The translations under genes were made by a program, and so were the position numbers. 64,000 bases of DNA, from the NCBI RefSeq assembly GCF_030580675.1, contig NZ_JAUQUB010000001.1:372001-436000 (forward strand), written 5' to 3'. This document shows positions 36,286 to 45,200 of the stretch, piece after piece. The DNA is from Antiquaquibacter soli (GTDB lineage: Bacteria; Actinomycetota; Actinomycetes; Actinomycetales; Microbacteriaceae). Position 1 is the stretch's first letter. Each line of letters starts with the position of its first letter. The notes under the pieces were generated by a model. That model ran no database searches, was not told the origin of the DNA, and was given only the letters and a program-made list of their open reading frames with translations.

Positions 36286-36906
36286 ATGCGCCGATACCAC
36301 CTCGTCATCGCCGCGGTGGCGGCCCTCGCCCTCGTCGTCGGCCTCGGCGCGCTCATCGGACTGCGGGGCAGCCCGTTCGGTTTCGATTCGGAGTGGATGA
36401 CGGAGGTGCTCGAGGAGCGCGCCGCGTGGTTCACGATCCCGGCGCTGCTGATGGACTTCCTCGGTGGTGGCTGGTTCGCCGTCTTCGTCGTGCCGCTCGG
36501 CGGAGCGCTCGTGCTGCTTCTCCTGCGCAAGCGGTGGGAGGCGCTCTACTGGGTGCTCGGCTCGGCCCTCAGCGCGGGCCTCGTGCAGGCGTTCAAGGCG
36601 CTCTTCGGCCGGGCGCGGCCCGAGGATATCCTTCTCATCCACGTGGACGCCGGCTCCTTCCCCTCGGGCCACGTCGCGAACGCCGCGACCATCGCCGTGA
36701 TGCTCGGCCTCATCGTGCGGCGCGCGTGGGTGTGGGCGGCCGGGGTCGCCTACGTCGTGCTCATGGCGCTGAGCCGCACCTACCTCGGCGCACACTGGGT
36801 GAGTGACACCCTCGGCGGAGCCCTCCTCGGGGCCGCAGTCGCCGTGCTCGTGTGGTCGCTCATCCCGCCGTTGCACCGCCCCCGCCCCGGCGCGGCGCCC
36901 GTGTGA
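36286..36906 (+). CDS. PAP2-family membrane phosphatase
   Basis: Predicted lipid phosphatase (phosphatidic acid or undecaprenyl-pyrophosphate type), 206 residues with about five or six membrane segments. All three PAP2 motifs are present: KALFGRARPE, SFPSGH and SRTYLGAHWVSD, giving the catalytic His pair. A TAGCGT box is 6 nt before the ATG, pointing to a leaderless transcript. It stands alone 20 bp after the MFS gene. The exact substrate cannot be read from sequence. Confidence 0.9.
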   Translation: MRRYHLVIAAVAALALVVGLGALIGLRGSPFGFDSEWMTEVLEERAAWFTIPALLMDFLGGGWFAVFVVPLGGALVLLLLRKRWEALYWVLGSALSAGLVQAFKALFGRARPEDILLIHVDAGSFPSGHVANAATIAVMLGLIVRRAWVWAAGVAYVVLMALSRTYLGAHWVSDTLGGALLGAAVAVLVWSLIPPLHRPRPGAAPV

Positions 36907-36983
36907 CCGGGCCGGCACCTGCGGAATCGGTCGCCGGGCAAGTTCCCCGCGACGGAAACCGCGGAAAGCGATACCGTGGAGGC

Positions 36984-38246
36984 ATGAGAATCCTCCTTGT
37001 GGGCGCCGGCGGCGTCGGTGACGCGATCGCGAAGATCGCCGCCCGGCGCGACTTCTTCGAGACGATGATCGTGAGCGACTACGACCAGTCGCGGGCGGAG
37101 CGCACGATCGCGTGGCTCGAGGCCCGCGGGGAGGCGAAGGGGAGGTTCGTGGCATCCCGCATCGATGCCTCCGACCCCGACAGCGTCGCCGCTGTTGCGC
37201 GGGAGCACGGCGCGACCCACGTCATGAACGCCGTCGAGCCGAAGTTCGTGCCGACCATCTTCGCGGGTGCGCTCGCGGCGGGCGCCGACTACCTCGACAT
37301 GGCGATGAGCCTGAGCGAGCCGCATCCCACCGACCCGCACAGCCAGACGGGCGTCAAGCTCGGCGACGACCAGTTCGCGCAGGCGCCCGACTGGGAGCAG
37401 GCGGGCCGGCTCGCCCTCGTCGGCATGGGCGTCGAGCCCGGGCTCTCCGATGTCTTCGCGCGCTACGCTGCGGACCATCTCTTCAGCGAGATCGACGAGC
37501 TCGGCACCCGCGACGGCGCGAACCTCGTGGTGCGCGACGAGGCCGGCAACGAGATCTTCGCCCCGAGCTTCTCCATCTGGACGACGATCGAGGAGTGCCT
37601 CAACCCGCCGGTGATCTGGGAGAAGGACAAGGGCTGGTATACGACGGCGCCCTTCTCCGAGCCCGAGGTCTTCGACTTCCCCGAGGGCATCGGGCCGGTC
37701 GAGTGTGTCAATGTCGAGCACGAGGAGGTGCTCCTCATGCCGCGCTGGGTCGACGCGAAGCGCGTGACCTTCAAGTACGGTCTCGGCGAGGAGTTCATCG
37801 GCATCCTTAAGACGCTGCACCAGCTCGGCCTCGACAAGACGGAGCCGCTGCGCGTTCGCTCCGCCGACGGGCCCGTGATGGTCGCCCCGCGCGACGTCGT
37901 CGCGGCCGGACTTCCCGATCCCGCGACGATCGGCCCCCGGATGACCGGCAAGACGTGCGCGGGCCTCTGGGTCACTGGCACTGGCGTCGACGGTTCGCCC
38001 CGCGAGGTGTATCTGTACCACGTGAGCGACAACGAGTGGACGATGGCCGAGTACGAGAGCCAGTGCGTGGTGTGGCAGACCGCGCTCAACCCCGTGATCG
38101 CGCTCGAGCTGCTCGCGAACGGCACGTGGTCCGGCACCGGCGTGCTCGGGCCGGAGGCGTTCGACGCGAAGCCGTTCCTCGACCTCATGGCCCTCCCTGT
38201 CGCGGACGGCGGGTACGGCCAGGCCTGGGGGCTGCGCGAGCAGTGA
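36984..38246 (+). CDS. Saccharopine dehydrogenase-like NAD(P)-binding protein
   Basis: Oxidoreductase of the saccharopine dehydrogenase/carboxynorspermidine synthase superfamily, 420 residues. The N-terminal Rossmann motif is MRILLVGAGGVGDAIAKIAA; THVMNAVEPKFVPTIFAGALAAGADYLDMA and GMGVEPGLSDVFARYA fit the family. The substrate is unknown; many actinobacterial members are unassigned, and lysine or polyamine metabolism are the obvious options. TACCGT lies exactly 6 nt before the ATG, with GGAGG in between. The last four bases overlap the acetyltransferase start. Confidence 0.85.
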   Translation: MRILLVGAGGVGDAIAKIAARRDFFETMIVSDYDQSRAERTIAWLEARGEAKGRFVASRIDASDPDSVAAVAREHGATHVMNAVEPKFVPTIFAGALAAGADYLDMAMSLSEPHPTDPHSQTGVKLGDDQFAQAPDWEQAGRLALVGMGVEPGLSDVFARYAADHLFSEIDELGTRDGANLVVRDEAGNEIFAPSFSIWTTIEECLNPPVIWEKDKGWYTTAPFSEPEVFDFPEGIGPVECVNVEHEEVLLMPRWVDAKRVTFKYGLGEEFIGILKTLHQLGLDKTEPLRVRSADGPVMVAPRDVVAAGLPDPATIGPRMTGKTCAGLWVTGTGVDGSPREVYLYHVSDNEWTMAEYESQCVVWQTALNPVIALELLANGTWSGTGVLGPEAFDAKPFLDLMALPVADGGYGQAWGLREQ

Positions 38247-38830
38247 CCCCGGTCATCCGGCCGTACCGACCTGCCGACCGCGCGGACGTCTACGACGTCT
38301 GCGTGCGCACGGGCGCGGCTGGTCAGGATGCCTCGGGCGTGTACTCGACCGACGACCTGCTGCCCGACGTCTTCGCCGGGCCCTACATCGATCTCGAGCC
38401 GGAATCCGCGTGGGTCGTCGACGACGGATCGCGCGTGGTGGGCTACATCGTCGCGGCGGCCGATACGCGGGCCTTTGTGGGCCTCTACCGTGAGCGCTGG
38501 CTTCCGAGCTTCGCGGCGAAGTACGCGGCTGGCTCGGCGGTGGACGAGCCGATCATCCAGATGGGGCTGGACCCGGAGCGGATGCTTCTTCCGGAGCTCT
38601 CCGCGTACCCTGCCCACTTGCACATCGACCTCCTGCCGCAGGCGCAGGGTCACGGCCTGGGTCGAGCGCTCATCGCCACCCTGCGCGCGGATCTGCACCA
38701 CCGCGGCATCCTCGGTCTGCACCTGATGGTGGACCCGGCGAACACCTCCGCGCGCGCCTTCTACGACCGGATCGGCTTCGTCGAGCTGCCGTCGGGAGCG
38801 CTAGGGATCTCGACCTTCAGCGTCGCCTGA
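38243..38830 (+). CDS. GNAT-family N-acetyltransferase
   Basis: Acetyl-CoA-dependent acyltransferase of 195 residues. It opens VTPVIRPYRPADRADVYDVC; the acetyl-CoA loop is LLPQAQGHGLGRALIATL, and the C-terminus shows VDPANTSARAFYDRIGF. An insertion between the first strands and the core (residues 30-110) resembles members joined to O-GlcNAcase-type enzymes, although here it stands alone. The GTG overlaps the stop of the saccharopine-dehydrogenase-like gene (GTGA), so both are probably co-expressed and may act in one pathway. Acceptor substrate is unknown. Confidence 0.85.
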   Translation: MTPVIRPYRPADRADVYDVCVRTGAAGQDASGVYSTDDLLPDVFAGPYIDLEPESAWVVDDGSRVVGYIVAAADTRAFVGLYRERWLPSFAAKYAAGSAVDEPIIQMGLDPERMLLPELSAYPAHLHIDLLPQAQGHGLGRALIATLRADLHHRGILGLHLMVDPANTSARAFYDRIGFVELPSGALGISTFSVA

Positions 38831-38913
38831 GCGCTCCGTATGTAACGAACAGGTAACGGTTTCCCACACAGCCGGGACCTGACGAGGCGACTCCCTGCGG
38901 TGGGCGCCGTTCT

Positions 38914-39117
38914 GGGTGCACAAAATGACCCGTGCGCACTCCAGAACTTGCACGCTCGACCTATAGGCCCATTTTGTGCAATGAGTGCGGAGCCGCCTCT
39001 GAATTCCCGTGAAGCGGCGACGCCCACTTTGTGCAATGCACGGAGTTGACTCGACGAAAACGTACCCCGTTTGAATCGTACTCACATGCACGGCGCTGCA
39101 CATTTTGGGTGCACAAA
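38914..39117. repeat. Four copies of a TGCACAAA-containing element in a 430-bp non-coding region
   Basis: The 432-bp gap between the acetyltransferase and the giant surface-protein gene has no convincing gene. It contains TGCACAAAATG at 38917-38927 on the plus strand, CATTTTGTGCA at 38970-38980, CACTTTGTGCA at 39025-39035, and a compound copy TGCACA-TTTTGGG-TGCACA at 39097-39115. The first three are spaced 53 and 55 bp, about five helical turns. Local GC is lower than in the flanking genes. They may be regulator sites for the downstream gene or remnants of a dispersed repeat. Small open frames here lack coding character. Confidence 0.55.
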
Positions 39118-39262
39118 CCTGTCTGTCTATGGCCGATTTTGCCCCGATTTGTCGGGCTTTCCACCACTTTTCCGGTCCTCCATTTGGCTGACCGCGTGCT
39201 GTACCGTGCCGACAGCGCGTCACCCGAACGCGCTTTCGCATTCAGGGGTTCAAGGGGTCACA

Positions 39263-42200
39263 GTGAGCACTTCCCAGTTGGAGACACTTTCCGTCGGTCG
39301 TACCCGCGCTCGCGCGCGGTGGGGCGTCGTCGCGGCGATCGCTGCGCTGCTGGCGATCTTCTTGAGTGGACTCGTCGGCGCTATCCCGGCCTCAGCCGCG
39401 AACTTCGGCATCCAGATCGGTTACGACGGCACCGGTCAGGGAACTGCCGCAGCGTGCGCGATCACGGGCGCTGGCGGCGATAACAGCGCGACCGATGGAG
39501 TCGTGTGCACGAACGACAATGTGCGCTACGACTGGTTCTACAACGTCAGTGCGGGCGAGTCGCTCACCGCCACCTACACCCAGACCCTGCCGTCCGGGTT
39601 CTCATGGCAGTCGAACAACCTTCTGTTCTGCGAGAACGGGCCTGACTACCAGGCAACGGGAACGATCTCTGGTCAGACCCTCACCTGCACGCTGACGTTC
39701 GCCCCGGGCAACGCGCGTGCGGGCTCACTGGGCATGGTCGCGACCGTCTCGCCCGACGTTCCGAGTGGAACAGTTCTTCAGGCTCCGCTCTCGGTCACGG
39801 TCGGGTCCACCACCACCCAGTACACCCCGAACCCCATCACCGTGGTGTCGCGCGCCCGGGTCGACCTCTCGAAGCGAATCGGTCTCTACTCTCAGGGCCC
39901 CGGCGTCTACAACGGACAGTCCGGAGCGGTGCTGCGCGTGAACGTTGCCGGTGCTCAGCTGAACTCGCCGAACGCCAAGGGCATCGCCGCCCTCGTCAGC
40001 CCGTTCACGTTTGTCGATGACCTCGCGGGGATGCCTGCGGGCACCGTCCTATTCACCCCTGGCGACTGCCGACTCGCGCCCCTCGCGGGATTCCCTGATG
40101 TCAAGGGTGTCGCGGCCGGTACCTGGAACTGTGCGCAGTCGGCGCCGGGCCAGCCGATCACCATCGAGGTGACCGGGGCCAACACCGGCGGGGGCCCGGT
40201 GCAGGTCTCTCCCGCCGCCAACCAGACGACGGTGTTCGCGGGCGACTATTTCCTGTTCGTCCCCGAGTCTTCGATCCCCGCCGGCGGTGTAACCGCGAGC
40301 GACCAGCTCCGCGGCTTCGACCCGGAGGCCGCGGGCGGTACGTCGAACTTCGGGAGTGCCGCAGATGCCACTGGCTGGGAACCCGGCGGGTACCCGGATG
40401 ACACGTGCACGTCGCCGGCCAACAACAACAACTGCGCTTCTGTTGTCCTGTACCCCTCGAGCGGCGACAACGTGACGACCTACAAGGGTTTGTACTCGGA
40501 GACGGGAGGCAACCTCCCGAGTCACCCGTCGACGGGAGCCCAGCTCGTCCCCGGCCAGAAGTTCGTCGCGAAGCTCACCACGGTTCTCCCGTCCGTCGCA
40601 ACGACCGACTTTGTGATGTGCGACGCTTTCGATCCGACTCGCGAGCAGATCCGTGACGACGTGCCGGTGACGGTCACGCAGAGTGGCGGATCGGGGACCC
40701 TCGCGCCCTACGTCATCGAGTATGGAACGCAGCCGGTGGGGAATCTGTTCTCGAAGAGCTGCGGTGTCGCGGGCGATTCTGTCACCGACGGCCCCTGGTA
40801 CAGTTCCATCGCTGCTGCTGGCGGGCCCTCGGCGGTCACTACCGTCCGAGTGACTTTCACCGGCTCGATGACCTCGCTCTCCCTCGATGTGAGCGTGCCG
40901 ATGACGAACGTGCTCACCACTCCGGGCGACAACAGCATCGACACCCTCTGGTACAGCGCGAACGGCGCTCCGTACGTAAACCGCGGACTCGGCAACTACA
41001 CCGTGAGCGACAACATCCTCACCGTGTCGAAGAGCACGACGGGCGGTCAGGCCGCGAGCAACGCGCTGGCGGGTGAGGTCGTCCCGTTCCACATCGGTTC
41101 GACGATCTCCACCCCCACGGTGAACGGGTCGGCTCCTCGGGTCGTTACCATCACCGACTCGCTGCCGACGTGCTTCATCAACCCCGTGCCGTCGGCGGCG
41201 ACGATCGCCGACTGGAACATCGAGGTGACGCCGGCGGACTTCGGCCCGGACGGACTCTCGTGCACGCCGGACGACGTGAGCGGCATCACGCTGACCTTCA
41301 CGACGAAGAATCCGATCACTCCGAACACCCCGGTGCCGGACATCGACTACACGGTGAAGATCGACAACAACACTCCGGACGGAGTTCAGAAGGCGAACAC
41401 CGCGGTCATCTCGGCCGAGGGCAACATCCAAAACATCGAGCAGCGGTACTCGAACTCGTTCACGACCGTTCGCACGGCCTCGCAGATCGACATCACAAAG
41501 CTCGTGGACCAGCCCATCGTCGAGGTTGCACCAGATGTGATCGGCTTCACTGTGCAGTGGTCGAACACCATGGCGTCGAACGTCGGTGAGTCCCAGTGGA
41601 TCGACGTGCTGCCGTACAACGGCGACGGTCGTGGCACCGACTTCGACGGTTCGCTCGCCCTGGCATCGCTTGACCTCGCGGGCGGCAACGGAGTCATCGT
41701 CGAGTACACCTCCCGTCCGCCGGCACTCATCGACACCGACCCGTACGCGGCGAGCAACCTCGCTGGCGGATCCACGGTCTGGTGCGCGACCTTCGGCGGT
41801 GCAGGATGTCCCGCCACCATCGCCGACACGACCGCTATCCGGGTGACGATCCCCAGCTTCGCGCCGGGACAGGTCGGCAACGTGCACTACACGATGCAGC
41901 CCACGGGCAACAGCGAGGGTGACGTCTACCAGAACCACACGGGCATCGGACGGGCTGAGGAGCTTCCGCTCGAGGTTCCCATCTCGAACCAGGTGCGGGT
42001 CGACGTCGTCGCCTCGAGCGCTGGCGAGCTGGTGTGGTGGGACGACAACCAGGATGGCGTCAAGGATGCTGCGGAGACGGGCATCCCGAACGTCACCGTG
42101 AACCTCCTGGACTCCGCCGGAGACATCATCGACTCCGCGGTGACGGATTCCAACGGTCTCTACCGCTTCAGCAACTACCACTCGGGCGACTACCGCGTCG

Positions 42201-45200
42201 TCGTGGACACCTCCACGCTTCCGTTGTCGGACGTCATCAAGAACACCTACGACCTGGATAACGGCACCTCCTCGCCCAACAGCGACAGCGGGCTCTTCCC
42301 GCTCGGGGTCGACACCGACCGATCCGACGTGAACTTCGGGTATGTCATAGTCGATGACATCAACGCGTCGCGCTTCTACCGCACGCAGATCTCCGCTCAG
42401 ACGGTGGGGTCGACGGCATCCGTCACGGACCAGGTGACGTTCACTCCCGCTGCTACTGGTGGCACCTACACGTGGACCCTTCTCGGGCCGGTAGCGCCGA
42501 ACGCGGGAGCCTGTGTATCGCTGGATTGGACGGGGGCCGCGACGGTCGGAACGAACTCGTTCGTCGTCACCGGACCGGGCATCGTCACTACTCCGCCGGT
42601 ACAGCTGAACGCCCCTGGGTGCTACACCTATGTCGGCTCGTACGTCCTCGACGGCATTCCCGTCGGCCCGGTCGTTGACGGTCCCGGCATCCCTGCCGAG
42701 ACGGTGCTCGTCTCGGCGAACGTCCCGACGGTCGGCACCGTTGCGTCGACGAACAACAACCGCCCGGGAGCGACCGCGAGCGACGCGGTGACGATCTCCG
42801 GCCTCACGAGCGACTCGACCTACACGTGGACGCTCTACGGACCTGTCGCGCCCGTGGCCGGCAGCTGTGCCGCGGTCGACTGGACCAACTCGCCCCCCGC
42901 GCTGGCCACCGGTTCGTTCGCCGTGACGACGTCGCAGGCGTCGTACACCACGCCGAGCACCACCGTGTCGGCTGTCGGCTGCTACTCCTACGGCGGGTCG
43001 CTCGCGCCCACCGGGACGACGAGCCAGGTAGACCTCGCTCCGGGCGTGCCGTCCGAGTCCTTCACGATCTCGGCCAACGCGCCGACGGTGACCACCGAGG
43101 CCTCGACCAACGTCACCGCCCCGCTGCAGTCGGTGAGCGACGAGGTCACGATCACCGGCCTCGGAAGCCAGAGCGCCACGTACTCCTGGACCCTGCTGGG
43201 CCCGGTGCCGGCGGTCGCCAACTCGTGCGACACGGTCAACTGGGCTGGGGCACCGGTGTTCGACGCCGGAAGCCAGGTCGTCACGGGTGACGGGACCTAC
43301 CAGACGAGCTCCACACAGCTCGGCAACGCGGGGTGCTACACCTACACCGGTGCCCTGGCGGCGACTCCCACGAGCGACGCCGCCACTCTTCCCGCGGGTG
43401 TTCCGGCAGAGACCATCCGGGTCGACGCCGTGACCCCCACCGTCGCGACGGAGGCATCGACCAACGCCGCTAACCCGCCGGTGGATGTCACGGACGAGAT
43501 CACCATCGCCGGCCTCGGCGACCAGCAGACCGACTACTCGTGGTCGCTGCTGGGCCCCGTGGCGCCGGTTGCCGACTCCTGCTCGGCAGTGAACTGGACG
43601 GGCGCCGCGGTGCTCGACTCGGGCACGATCGAGATCGACGGCGACGGGGTCTACACCTCCGATGCCAGCACGATCGCGGAGGTCGGTTGCTACACCTACA
43701 CCGGCACGCTTGCGGCCAGCGGCACGAGCAACACCGTTGTCCACGCCGCGGGTGACCCGGCCGAGACGATTCTCGTCACCGCCGGAACGCCGGTCGTGAC
43801 GACTCAGGCCTCGGTGAACTCCGCCAACCCGGGTGACACAGTGTCCGACGCCGTCACCGTCTCCGGACTCGGTGCCGAGACCCCGTCGTACACGTGGAGC
43901 CTCCTCGGTCCCGTGGCCGCCGTCGCCGACTCGTGCGACGCCGTCGACTGGACGGGCGCGCCCGTGTACGACACCGGCAGCGTCACGGCGAGCGAGGGAA
44001 CGTTCAGCACGCCGTCGTCGACGCTCGGCGGCGCTGGGTGCTACACCTACATCGGCGTTCTCGCTGCGACGGACACGACAGAGCAGGTCATCCTCGCTCC
44101 CGGTGTGCCCGAGGAGACGGTCCTCGTCGACGCGCTCTCTCCGGCAGTCACCACCCAGGCCTCCGTGAACGTCGCGGCGCCCCGCACGTCGGTCTCCGAC
44201 AGTGTCGTCGTCTCCGGTCTGGGAGACTACGACGCCACCTACAGCTGGACGCTCCTCGGCCCCGTCGCCGCGGTCGCCGGTAGCTGCGACGCGGTCGACT
44301 GGACGGGTGCTCCCGCCTACGACGGCGGGACCGTAGCGGTGAGCGGTGACGGCACCTACGTGACCACCGCGACGTCGCTCGAGGCGGTCGGCTGCTACAC
44401 CTACGTCGGCACGTTGGGCGCAACCCCGGCGAGCGACGAGGTCGTCCTCGGCGCAGGCATCCCCGAGGAGACGGTGCTCGTGAATGCCAACGTCGGAGCC
44501 GCGACCACGCAGGCGTCGACCAACTCGGCGGGCCCCGGTACTGCGGTCACCGACTCGGTCGTCGTGACCGGGCTGGACGGTGAGACGGCAGACTACAACT
44601 GGACGCTTCTTGGCCCGATCGCGCCCGTCGCTGACTCGTGCGCCGCCGTCGACTGGACGGGAGCGCCGGTCTTCGACAGCGGCAGCTTCCAGGTGGTCGG
44701 CAACGGCACCTACACCACGACCGCGAGCACGCTCGTCGCGGCGGGCTGCTACACCTACACGGGTGACCTCGCCGGCACCGCGACGAGCCTCGGCGTCAGC
44801 CTCGCTGCGGGTGACCCCGCGGAGACGGTTCTCATCGACTCGGCGATCCCGGGCCTCACGACGCAGGCCACCCCGCAGACCGGGGCCCCGGGCGTCACGG
44901 TTTCGGACACGGTCGTGCTGACCGGGCCGATCCCGGCCGGTACCGCCTATTCGTGGTCGCTCGTCGGCCCGATCGCGCCGGTCGCGGACTCCTGCGTGAG
45001 CCTCGACTGGACCGGCGCGGCCGTGGTCGCCAGCGGGAGCTTCACAGTGGACGGAGCCGGCACGTACGCCACGCCGAATTCGACGCTGACTGCGGTGGGC
45101 TGCTACAGCTACGCCGGAAGCCTCGCGGGTTCCGTGAGCACCGACCCGGTCGTGCAGAACCCCGGCGTCCCCGCGGAGACCGTGCGAGTCGACACCTACC

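Noticed and set aside
38801-39241. Minus-strand open frame of 146 codons in the repeat-rich gap
   Set aside because: It has unusual Cys/Trp/His content, overlaps the acetyltransferase 3' end, and the repeated peptide strings come from the TGCACAAA elements themselves. No ribosome-binding site or family match.
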